From JASFBA01 sp034433695 (GTDB lineage: Bacteria > Chloroflexota > Chloroflexia > DTKN01), in contig DAOUAK010000175.1 in assembly GCA_034433695.1 (NCBI GenBank), positions 1-5,562 on the forward strand: a DNA stretch of 5,562 bases, read 5' to 3'. The notes below the pieces were generated by a model, which saw only the letters and a list, made by a program, of their open reading frames with translations, was not told the DNA's origin and did no database searches. Numbering within the stretch: the first letter of the stretch is position 1; the number at the start of each line of letters is the position of its first letter. Positions 1 to 5,562 of the stretch are shown here, piece after piece. The position numbers and the translations under genes are program-made.

Positions 1-573
1 GTGACCATGAACCCCCTTTTCGTCGCCCTGGCCTCCTACCTCCTCCTGGGCGAACGCATCTCCCGCCTGACCGTTGTGGGCATCGCCCTGGCGGTGGCCG
101 GAGGCATCCTCGTGGGCTATGGGGACATAGCCCTGAGCGACCGGGCTCTTTTGGGGGATTTCCTGGCACTCGTCGGGGCGCTTTGTGCCTCGACCTATTT
201 CCTTTTAGGGCGTTCATTACGTCGAAGACTTCCCATTTTACCCTATATCTGGCCGGTCTATACCGTCGCCGCCCTGGCGCTGCTCCTCACCTGCCTACTG
301 AGTGGGCAAGTTCTTTCCGGCTATACACCGGAAAGTTACTTTCTCCTGCTTCTCCTGGCGCTGGGACCGCAACTTTTGGGCCATTCGGCGTTGAACTATG
401 CCCTGGGGAGACTTTCGGCCACCTTTGTGACCGTAGCCGTGCTGGGGGAACCGCTGGGGGCGGCGGTGCTGGCCTTCCTCCTTCTGGAAGAAGTCCCGCC
501 CGCGATTTCCCTCCTCGGCGGGGCGCTCGTCCTGGTGGGCATCGTCCTGGCCGGTCGGGGGGAAGAAAGTTAA
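1..573 (+). CDS. DMT-superfamily (EamA-type) transporter, C-terminal part
   Basis: This is an integral membrane protein of the drug/metabolite transporter superfamily. Such proteins usually have about 300 residues and ten helices in two EamA repeats; only 190 residues are visible. Residues 1-41 look like the end of the first EamA repeat, with the typical LLLGERIS motif followed by a helix. Residues 48-184 form a complete second repeat with about five hydrophobic segments, including LGHSALNYALGRLSA and the LGEPLGAAVLAFLLLEE motif that marks the end of EamA domains. The GTG at position 1 is almost certainly an internal Val codon, because the protein begins in the middle of a repeat; the true start lies upstream. 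The substrate cannot be told from sequence: members export amino acids, metabolites or drugs. The stop TAA (571-573) overlaps the stop of the convergent ORF. Family assignment is firm, specificity unknown. Confidence 0.9.
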   Translation: MTMNPLFVALASYLLLGERISRLTVVGIALAVAGGILVGYGDIALSDRALLGDFLALVGALCASTYFLLGRSLRRRLPILPYIWPVYTVAALALLLTCLLSGQVLSGYTPESYFLLLLLALGPQLLGHSALNYALGRLSATFVTVAVLGEPLGAAVLAFLLLEEVPPAISLLGGALVLVGIVLAGRGEES

Positions 574-836
574 AAAGAGGACCGGTCATCGGGCGCTGGC
601 GATCCTTGCCCTTCGCCCAGCACCTCCCTGATCACCTCTTCAACCCGGCGGGCCCGACCCCGCTCCCACGCGGCGACCAGGGAATCCGGGGGGATCTTCT
701 CCTCCAGTTCGGTCCGCAGCCGGCCGGCCCGATCCCGCGTTTCCTTATCGGCGGACGGATGTTCCAGGATCAAGGCAAGAAGTTCCAGAGCGCGTTTCGC
801 CTTTCCTTCTTTCATCCACAGGCAGGCCACTCCCAC
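570..836 (-). CDS. Short TPR-tail protein, probably a remnant of a larger regulator gene
   Basis: The 88-residue product is helical and charged. Residues 10-50 look like a last TPR-type helix pair (KAKRALELLALILEHP, then KETRDRAGRLRTELEEK). The end (VAAWERGRARRVEEVIREVL) matches the style of the extreme C-terminus of large AAA/TPR or SARP-type transcriptional regulators common in Chloroflexota; this comparison is from memory, not a search. The start at 836 is a GTG without a visible Shine-Dalgarno. The reading frame stays open upstream, and the family-like residues continue before the GTG (ALPQALDTL at 837-863), which suggests that the 5' part of the gene has been lost. The first ATG is codon 8 (813-815), also without a ribosome site. 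It lies 35 nt after the stop of the upstream cysteine-cluster gene on the same strand and could be carried on that transcript. It may be a decayed fragment or a small expressed ORF; function unknown. Confidence 0.5.
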   Translation of the reverse strand: MGVACLWMKEGKAKRALELLALILEHPSADKETRDRAGRLRTELEEKIPPDSLVAAWERGRARRVEEVIREVLGEGQGSPAPDDRSSF

Positions 837-871
837 CAGAGTGTCCAGGGCCTGGGGGAGGGCCCCGGTAT

Positions 872-2296
872 CTACGGCCAGGCAAGGAAGGCCAGGCGGA
901 AGGGGCGGATGTCCAGGAGACGTTCCCAGCGGGCCAAAGCCCGGTTCAGGGCCGCCAGAGTAACCGGCCGGCCGTCCTCGCAGGCCATCATGCCGGCGTC
1001 GCTTCGGGCCAGAAGCAGGAGAAAGGCCAGCGCCCGTACCCCGTGGGAAAGCGGCCGGTAAAGGAGCATCTGTTTTCCCTCGATAAAGTGGCGGAGGAAA
1101 CGCTCCAGGAAAAGATCGGCGGCCCGGACATCTGTCCAGGGGAGCCTATCCCAGGCTGTCTCGGGCCGGCCGGCCAGCCGTTCCAGCACCCGGACGGCCC
1201 GATCGACTCCGTCCTCTCCTTCGGGACAGTCGGCCAGCACCTCTCGATGCTCTTGAGCACTCCTCGCCAGGCGCTCGGCTGCAAGGGCCAGCGCTTTCGG
1301 TCCGGGCACGGGATCCAGGCCGGAGGGCATGAGCCTCCGCCACTCCCTCCGCAAGCGTTCCAGGGAAGAAAGGAGGTCGCTCGCCGGAGCCCACGGCAGG
1401 GATAGGAGGCTCTGTTCCCAGGAGAGATACTCTGCCTCCCCTATTTCCCGTTCGCCATCCAGCGGAATGCGCTCCGGCAGGACGTAGATTTCCTCCATCT
1501 CCGAGGCCAGAGCGGCCAATTCCTCCCGTCGGGAGGAAAGCGGCTCCCCTGTATCGTAGGTGCGCCAGAGGTTTGGACATTCAAAGGTGAGCGAAAAGAC
1601 GGTCCGGTCGGGCGTGAGCACAGGGTAGGCCAGAGGGAAAAGGCGGCAGGGAAAGGGCTTGGCGTGGGGGCCTATCTCCCCGTGCACCCGGCAACGCATT
1701 TCCGGATCGAGAAAGGCGCAACGGGTGGGATGGCTGCGCGTGGCAATCGTCTCCTCCAGCCGGCCCCACTGGGTCCCGGGACGCGGGAGGAAAAGCCGGC
1801 CGGCCTCGGGTGGAATGATCTCCTCCGGCCAGGGGAAGGTTTCCAGGAGACGCCGTTCCTCCGGAGAGACCGGGACGGCGTAGTGGCAACAGGCGCCGCA
1901 CCTCAGGCAGGTGTGGCGGGCATCATCCACCACATCGACCATTTCCGGAGTCACGGGGGGCGGCGGCCGGCTGTCCAGAATGGGTTGCAGGAGGAGGTCC
2001 TCGGCCTCATAGGCGCGTTGCCAGGCGGCCAGGACTTCTCCCTGCTCTGGATCCTCCAGAAGCATCTGGTCGGCCAGGTCGTCTAAAAGTTCCAGGACGT
2101 CCTCGAGGCGCCGATGGAGAAGGCGGGCCAGTTCCGGAGGCGTGTGGCTTCCGTCCAGGAGGCCCAGGAGCGGCCGGGCCGCCGCTTCCAATTCAAAGAG
2201 GCTGCGCCGGGCCGGGTCGTAGAGGAATACCTCCTCTCCTGGCCGGCCGGGGAGAATTTCCAGATCGGGCCGCAGGCGGGGCCGCTCCATCTCCAT
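872..2296 (-). CDS. CxxCxxCC (YkgJ/FliB-like) cysteine-cluster protein with PqqD-like N-terminus
   Basis: The 474-residue protein has no signal peptide or clear membrane helix and should be cytoplasmic. Residues 130-137 (CLRCGACC) give the CxxCxxCC signature of the YkgJ family. C193 (TRCAFL), C202 (RCRVHG), C217 (KPFPCRLFP) and C240 (FECPN) complete a set of eight Cys, suited to binding Zn, Fe or an Fe-S cluster. The flagellin lysine N-methylase FliB belongs to this family, so protein methylation is possible but unproven. Residues 5-82 resemble a PqqD/RRE-type winged helix (PRLRPDLEILPG, FLYDPARRSLFELE, LLDGSHTPPELARLL), a fold used elsewhere to bind peptide substrates. The helical C-terminal half (residues 250-474) is not recognised. 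ATG 2294-2296 is chosen because GAGGTG lies 4 nt upstream; ATG 2288-2290 (codon 3) is the only close rival. It follows the amidase gene by 8 nt, so the two form an operon. It is longer than plain YkgJ proteins, which are often 100-250 residues. Confidence 0.82.
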   Translation of the reverse strand: MEMERPRLRPDLEILPGRPGEEVFLYDPARRSLFELEAAARPLLGLLDGSHTPPELARLLHRRLEDVLELLDDLADQMLLEDPEQGEVLAAWQRAYEAEDLLLQPILDSRPPPPVTPEMVDVVDDARHTCLRCGACCHYAVPVSPEERRLLETFPWPEEIIPPEAGRLFLPRPGTQWGRLEETIATRSHPTRCAFLDPEMRCRVHGEIGPHAKPFPCRLFPLAYPVLTPDRTVFSLTFECPNLWRTYDTGEPLSSRREELAALASEMEEIYVLPERIPLDGEREIGEAEYLSWEQSLLSLPWAPASDLLSSLERLRREWRRLMPSGLDPVPGPKALALAAERLARSAQEHREVLADCPEGEDGVDRAVRVLERLAGRPETAWDRLPWTDVRAADLFLERFLRHFIEGKQMLLYRPLSHGVRALAFLLLLARSDAGMMACEDGRPVTLAALNRALARWERLLDIRPFRLAFLAWP

Positions 2297-2300
2297 GGCG

Positions 2301-2306
2301 CACCTC
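2301..2306 (-). promoter_or_regulatory. Ribosome binding site of the cysteine-cluster gene, overlapping the amidase stop
   Basis: The minus strand reads TGAGGTGCGCCATG: the TGA stop of the amidase (2307-2305) shares its GA with GAGGTG, which ends 4 nt before the ATG at 2296. A ribosome ending the amidase would sit on this site, so translational coupling is expected and the two products should be made in linked amounts. Confidence 0.75.
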
Positions 2307-5136
2307 AGGGGACAGGAGCCGGAGTACAGGTCGGCAGGACCAGGACGCTGAGGAGGTCACTCCGGGTGTTATTGGTCTCGTCCGACTCGACGACGGTATT
2401 TTCCACATCCACCGTGGCGGTGACCCAGGTGTTGAGGACGATGGCCGGACAGACCACCTCGATCCAGGTGCCGGGGTCCAGACCTTCCAGTCGCCAGCGG
2501 CAATCTTCCAGGCCGGAGCCGACCAGGCCCAGGTAAAAGGTCCCGGCCGGGGCCGACCCCACATTACTCACCCGGACGGCGATGCCGCTCGGCCGGCCGC
2601 AGTCAAAGGGGGTGTTCTGACTCGAACGCACCGACTCCACCCGCAGGTCCGGGAGAGGAAGAGACGCCCCGGGTGTCTGCGGAGGTGTAGGAGAAGGGAG
2701 ACGGGTGGGCGTAGCTGGAAGCGGCGTAGGGGTATGGGAAGGGACAGGGATGGGCGTGAAAACAACGGTGGGGGTAGGAGGCCCCTTCGTGGGGAACGGG
2801 CTGATGGGAGTCGGCGTAGGAACCGGTGTGGCCGTAGCCTGGGGCGTAGGCTGAGGCTGGGGGGTGGGAGGAAGGAAGCCGCGCAGGATAAGGGCCTGGA
2901 AAAAGGCTTGGTCCAGCCGGGTCACCTGCTCACTGGAGAGGTCGCCGTTTCCCTCGTGGGGAGGTTCCTCGTTGCCCAGGCGGTCACGGGCCTGAACGCG
3001 GAAGTAACGGGTGACGCCCGACGGAAGTTCCACCGGGCCGGCGGTCCAGGTCGTGTCGCGCCAGAGGTCCTGCCAGGGGCCTTCCGGCCCGTCGCGGACC
3101 CGGACGGTGTAAGAAGCAATCCCGCTCCCCTCGTCGGTCCCGCCCCACCGCAGGAAGTACAGACCGGTAACGGTGCGATACAGCCCGATTATCGTAGAGG
3201 AAGGCGGGGCAGCGTCCACCCCAAAGTGATGCACCGGGGCAAACGGCCCATCGCCACCTTCGCCATAGGCCTGGACGGACCAGTACAGGGCCGGATAGTC
3301 CCGGGTCAGGGTCAGGCTATGGGTCAGGGCCGGCCCTACATCTTCCCGAACCAGGGGATTCGCCAGGTTAGGATCCAATGCGACCACCACGCGAAAACCG
3401 TCCACCGTAGCCGTGGCCGGAACCGTCCAGGAGAGTGTCACTTCGCGGCTCCTCAGCCAGGTACCATCATCAGGAGGCCCCAATTGAGGGACGGGAGGCG
3501 GTTCGGAAAGCGGAGAACGGAGCACCCAGCGGGCTGTGTCGTACCAGAGAGAGCGCCAGTAGTCGCCGGCCAGATCGTCCAGATAGAGGTAACCGCCCGT
3601 CCCACGGTAGAAGGGGTAGGTGCCGAGCGAGACCCAGCGCCCCTGCTCTGCCCGCTGGTTGACGGTGACCAGGATGCCGCCGCCGCGGTAGTAGAGGCGG
3701 TAGCGGGCGCTTTCGGTATACTCCGGGAGCCCCCCATCGGTGCAGGAGGGAATCCGGACAAAAACCTCGTACCATCCGGCCCGAGGGAGGTCGGGCCGCC
3801 AGATGCCCCAGTTGGTGGATTCGTCGGCGTCGGTGACGGTGTGTGTCCAGAAAGAATGCCCGTCCGGGCTACAGCCGTCGTGCCAGTAGGCAGGGCTACG
3901 GGTGAACTCCGGGGAGAGGTCATCCACCGCGACGGCTTCCTCCTGCGCCTGCAGGCGCTCGAAGACATCCTGACGGATGGTAGGAAGAAGGCCGTAAAGC
4001 ACGTCTCCAGGGCAGGTCGTCTCGCCGACGTCGCGATGGCCGGCAATGTGGTTATAGACCTTATGGTTATTGAAACTGCTCCCCAGGGGGTCAATGCCCC
4101 GCTGGGAAGCCTTCCAGGCAATAAGCGCCTCCAGGCTCTGCTGGAGGGGGACAGGGACGGGAGCACTGGAATAGGTGCCCAGGCAACCCACTCCCATCGT
4201 GCCGGGATTGTAACTGCGGGCGTGCCCGCCGATGACGTCATCCCCGCCGGCCCGGCCTTCGTAGACATTGCCCAGCGGGTCCACCAAGAAGTTGTAGCCG
4301 ATGTCGCCCCAGCCTCGGGTATTGGCATGGTAGTACCAGATAGAGCGGACGCGGGCAGCCCAGTCGGTATCGTCGTTGGGCGTAGCGGTATGGTGGACGA
4401 TGACGTGGGTCACGCGGGCATATTCCGGCGGCCAGCGGGGGCTTCCTTCTCCTTCCGGGCAACCCCATTCCTCCCGGCTGATGACCGGGGGCTTTTCCAC
4501 GGCCAGAATCCCCTTGCCGGCCCCCTTGACCTGCATAATCTCCTGGGTGCTGGGGCCGGCCCGGGCGTCAATAAAGGTAAAGGTCAGGCGGTTCAATCTG
4601 GGCAGCGCTCCGGTCTGAAGGGAAGAAAAGAGCAGGCGGAACTGAAGCCGCCGGTGCACACCGTCGCGCTGCGGGATGAAAAGGAGTTTGCCGGAATGCT
4701 GACCCAGAGGCATGGGCGGGAGATCATCCTCTTCCACGATCGTCTGCCAGGGGTTCCAGGACTCGCCGCTTTCCTCCGGGCTGGTGCGCACCTGCAAAAG
4801 GAGGGTTGTGCCGGGGGGTAAATCGCCCTCCCAGATGGTACCCAGGTCGGAGAAGGGGATAGGAGCGACAAGGACGGGCGAGGTATAGACGGCGGTGCCG
4901 GAGAGGGTGAGTTCCAGCCCAGCGGCTTTGGAAAGCGGTCCCTGACTCTGGCCGGGGAAGAAGTCGGACCCGCTCAGGGTGAGGTCGCTGGCCCGGATTT
5001 CCGGGGAAACCTGTGGTCGGCCGGGGAAGGTCTGCCCAACGGCAAAGGATAGAAACCCGGATAGGAGAGCCAACAGGCCGACCAGACCACCCCATACCCA
5101 CCGCCAGCGCCGGAAGATGCGTATCCACTTGTCCAT
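2305..5136 (-). CDS. Secreted multidomain N-acetylmuramoyl-L-alanine amidase (PGRP/Amidase_2) with golvesin-like, FN3 and CARDB domains
   Basis: The 943-residue exported protein should hydrolyse the bond between N-acetylmuramic acid and L-Ala in peptidoglycan. A basic N-terminus and hydrophobic stretch (about residues 14-33) form a signal peptide or anchor. Residues 50-190 look like a beta-sandwich. Residues 215-392 are the PGRP/Amidase_2 domain. Likely Zn ligands are H248 (VIVHHTAT), H367 (AGHRD) and C375 (TTCPGD), with Y268 or Y269 as a catalytic Tyr candidate, so it looks active. Then come a golvesin/xanthan-lyase-type beta domain (404-538, WYEVFVRIP to TARWV), two FN3-like domains (547-722), a Pro/Thr stalk (756-823) and a CARDB-like domain (827-931, ending VVESDETNNTR). 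ATG 5136 is chosen because AAGGA lies 7 nt upstream; the longer start at 5178 falls inside the -10 box of the promoter. Role in wall turnover or attachment to other cells is inferred. Confidence 0.92.
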   Translation of the reverse strand: MDKWIRIFRRWRWVWGGLVGLLALLSGFLSFAVGQTFPGRPQVSPEIRASDLTLSGSDFFPGQSQGPLSKAAGLELTLSGTAVYTSPVLVAPIPFSDLGTIWEGDLPPGTTLLLQVRTSPEESGESWNPWQTIVEEDDLPPMPLGQHSGKLLFIPQRDGVHRRLQFRLLFSSLQTGALPRLNRLTFTFIDARAGPSTQEIMQVKGAGKGILAVEKPPVISREEWGCPEGEGSPRWPPEYARVTHVIVHHTATPNDDTDWAARVRSIWYYHANTRGWGDIGYNFLVDPLGNVYEGRAGGDDVIGGHARSYNPGTMGVGCLGTYSSAPVPVPLQQSLEALIAWKASQRGIDPLGSSFNNHKVYNHIAGHRDVGETTCPGDVLYGLLPTIRQDVFERLQAQEEAVAVDDLSPEFTRSPAYWHDGCSPDGHSFWTHTVTDADESTNWGIWRPDLPRAGWYEVFVRIPSCTDGGLPEYTESARYRLYYRGGGILVTVNQRAEQGRWVSLGTYPFYRGTGGYLYLDDLAGDYWRSLWYDTARWVLRSPLSEPPPVPQLGPPDDGTWLRSREVTLSWTVPATATVDGFRVVVALDPNLANPLVREDVGPALTHSLTLTRDYPALYWSVQAYGEGGDGPFAPVHHFGVDAAPPSSTIIGLYRTVTGLYFLRWGGTDEGSGIASYTVRVRDGPEGPWQDLWRDTTWTAGPVELPSGVTRYFRVQARDRLGNEEPPHEGNGDLSSEQVTRLDQAFFQALILRGFLPPTPQPQPTPQATATPVPTPTPISPFPTKGPPTPTVVFTPIPVPSHTPTPLPATPTRLPSPTPPQTPGASLPLPDLRVESVRSSQNTPFDCGRPSGIAVRVSNVGSAPAGTFYLGLVGSGLEDCRWRLEGLDPGTWIEVVCPAIVLNTWVTATVDVENTVVESDETNNTRSDLLSVLVLPTCTPAPVP
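2668..2871 (-). repeat. Low-complexity Pro/Thr-rich stalk in the amidase gene
   Basis: This segment encodes about 68 residues (756-823 of the amidase) consisting mostly of Pro and Thr with some Ala, Ser, Gln and Val, in irregular PTP, TPTP and PTPT units. Such linkers extend a domain away from the membrane or wall and may be glycosylated. Here it separates the FN3-like domains from the C-terminal CARDB-like domain. At the DNA level it is irregular, not a clean tandem repeat. Confidence 0.85.
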
Positions 5137-5143
5137 CGGCGTT

Positions 5144-5148
5144 TCCTT
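5144..5148 (-). promoter_or_regulatory. Ribosome binding site deciding the amidase start
   Basis: The minus strand reads AAGGA ending 7 nt before ATG 5136. This spacing favours the start at 5136 over the in-frame ATGs at 5178 and 5175, which lie in the promoter -10 region and have no usable leader. Confidence 0.75.
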
Positions 5149-5173
5149 TCGGACCGTTCCCGATTTATACCTC

Positions 5174-5202
5174 ATCATAACTCAGGCCATTTCTTCTGTC
5201 AA
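5174..5202 (-). promoter_or_regulatory. Sigma70-type promoter of the amidase operon
   Basis: On the minus strand TTGACA (5202-5197, perfect consensus) is followed by a 17-nt spacer and TATGAT (5179-5174, five of six consensus bases). Transcription should start near 5167, leaving a leader of about 30 nt before ATG 5136. The -10 box covers the alternative upstream ATG at 5178, which rules that start out for this transcript. The promoter should drive both the amidase and the cysteine-cluster gene, since no other promoter is evident between them. Confidence 0.8.
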
Positions 5203-5209
5203 TCCACAT

Positions 5210-5238
5210 TTGCCTTTTTCTTCCCTGGGTGTTATAAT
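5210..5238 (+). promoter_or_regulatory. Sigma70-type extended -10 promoter of the coiled-coil gene
   Basis: TTGCCT (5210-5215, four of six consensus bases) is separated by 17 nt from a perfect TATAAT (5233-5238). TG at 5230-5231 gives an extended -10 (TGnTATAAT). The start would be near 5245, about 26 nt before ATG 5271. Its -35 box lies only 7 nt from the -35 box of the divergent amidase promoter, so the two polymerase sites are back to back and could compete or share a regulator. Confidence 0.78.
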
Positions 5239-5258
5239 TCGTTCAGGATAAATGCTCA

Positions 5259-5264
5259 GGGAGG
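5259..5264 (+). promoter_or_regulatory. Strong ribosome binding site of the coiled-coil gene
   Basis: GGGAGG, within the purine run AGGGAGGAAGG (5258-5268), ends 6 nt before ATG 5271. It fixes the start of this open-ended gene and suggests efficient translation. Confidence 0.75.
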
Positions 5265-5270
5265 AAGGAT

Positions 5271-5562
5271 ATGGCACAGACAGAAGTACGGCTCTCGGAA
5301 ATCGAAGAACGCATGCGGCGGATCGCCTACGAGGTTCTGGCCGAGCAGGCGAATGTCTTGCGCAAAGAGATTATGGAGGGGGAACTGGGAAAACTGCGGC
5401 TGGAACTGGATGCCCATCTTCGACAAGTCTGGGAAACCATCGGGGATCTGGCCGAAGCCCAGAGACGCACCGAGGAAAGGGTGAGCGAACTGGCCGAAGC
5501 CCAGAGACGCACCGAGGAGCGGGTGAGCGAACTGGCCGAAGCCCAGAGACACACCGAGGAAA
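5271..5562 (+). CDS. Coiled-coil repeat protein, N-terminal part (DUF3782/PD-(D/E)XK-associated type)
   Basis: Reading from ATG 5271 gives 97 codons without a stop up to the window end, so the gene is cut at its 3' side. The protein begins MAQTEVRLSEIEERMRRIAY, is highly charged and almost entirely helical. From residue 60 it consists of a 14-residue repeat, LAEAQRRTEERVSE, in two full copies plus most of a third. Fourteen residues are two heptads, with L, Q, T and V at the core positions, so a coiled coil is expected. Similar repeats often precede a C-terminal DUF3782/PD-(D/E)XK nuclease-like domain in Chloroflexota and Cyanobacteria proteins; that domain would lie outside this window, so the link is inference. 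A strong Shine-Dalgarno (GGGAGG, 6 nt before the ATG) and a TATAAT promoter support the start. It is divergent from the amidase operon. No transmembrane or signal segment is visible, so it is probably cytoplasmic. Confidence 0.85.
   Translation, partial: MAQTEVRLSEIEERMRRIAYEVLAEQANVLRKEIMEGELGKLRLELDAHLRQVWETIGDLAEAQRRTEERVSELAEAQRRTEERVSELAEAQRHTEE
5448..5562 (+). repeat. 42-bp in-frame tandem repeats encoding LAEAQRRTEERVSE
   Basis: Unit 1 is 5448-5489, unit 2 is 5490-5531, and unit 3 starts at 5532 and is cut by the window end after 31 nt. Units 1 and 2 differ at two positions (GAAAGG against GAGCGG, both Glu-Arg). Unit 3 changes CGC to CAC, turning Arg into His. The period is a multiple of three, and the repeats stay in frame as part of a coiled coil. 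Near identity at the DNA level suggests recent duplication or ongoing homogenisation; the total copy number is unknown. Confidence 0.93.

Noticed and set aside
591..621. Possible hairpin terminator between the convergent genes (GCTGG...CCAGC)
   Set aside because: The stem has a bulge, no U-tract follows on either strand, and it lies inside the minus-strand coding frame.
183..1061. Plus-strand open frame of 292 codons across the end of the transporter and the minus-strand genes
   Set aside because: Arg/Gly/Pro-rich sequence without family features that overlaps three better supported genes in other frames.
2734..4821. Long plus-strand open frame of 695 codons antisense to the amidase
   Set aside because: It is a shadow of the GC-rich amidase gene: rich in Gly, Arg, Val and Pro without recognisable motifs. 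The minus-strand frame has clear domains, promoter and ribosome site.
5137..5178. Longer amidase start at ATG 5178
   Set aside because: The ATG lies inside the TATGAT -10 box of a strong promoter and has no ribosome site; ATG 5136 has AAGGA at good spacing followed by a typical basic and hydrophobic signal sequence.
5223..5261. Inverted pair CCCTG/CAGGG around the -10 box as an operator
   Set aside because: Only five bases per arm with a long spacing; such pairs are expected by chance.
5256..5552. Minus-strand open frames with repeated LGFGQFAHP-like units
   Set aside because: They are the reverse reading of the 42-bp coding repeats of the plus-strand coiled-coil gene.
5448..5562. CRISPR-like direct repeats
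   Set aside because: Units are contiguous with no unique spacers, and they translate in frame as a heptad repeat.

Overview
The window is GC-rich throughout and gene-dense. It holds one complete two-gene operon, a small fragment-like ORF, and two genes cut by the window edges. Several features recall Chloroflexota (Anaerolineae-like): a secreted amidase with a long Pro/Thr-rich stalk, a C-terminal tail like that of large ATPase-TPR regulators, and a 14-residue coiled-coil repeat protein. This is inference from protein style; there is no rRNA or other marker gene here.

Layout. Positions 1-573 (+) encode the C-terminal two thirds of a DMT/EamA-type membrane transporter. It converges on a short minus-strand ORF (570-836), and the two TAA stops interlock on one TTAA. 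That ORF resembles only the extreme C-terminus of large TPR-containing regulators and is probably a remnant. Next come two minus-strand genes, transcribed right to left: a large exported zinc amidase (5136 to 2305), followed after 8 nt by a CxxCxxCC cysteine-cluster protein (2296 to 872) with a PqqD-like N-terminus. The ribosome binding site of the second gene overlaps the stop of the first, so they are very likely translationally coupled.

The only substantial intergenic region (5137-5270) is a compact divergent promoter region. A near-consensus sigma70-type promoter (TTGACA-17-TATGAT) reads left into the amidase operon. A second one (TTGCCT-17-TATAAT, extended -10) reads right into a gene starting at ATG 5271. 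That gene runs off the window and encodes a coiled-coil protein built on 42-bp tandem repeats, like the N-terminal part of DUF3782/PD-(D/E)XK-type proteins.

How the genes work together: the amidase should be exported, probably stay at the cell surface, and cleave or bind peptidoglycan. The cysteine-cluster protein is cytoplasmic and may bind Fe or Zn or act as a FliB-like protein-modifying enzyme; its link to the amidase is shown only by the tight operon. I saw no CRISPR array, RNA gene, insertion sequence or clear intrinsic terminator. I found no convincing new multi-gene system; the most unusual items are the amidase/cysteine-cluster pair, the truncated TPR tail, the tandem coiled-coil repeats and the enrichment of the palindrome GGCCGGCC.
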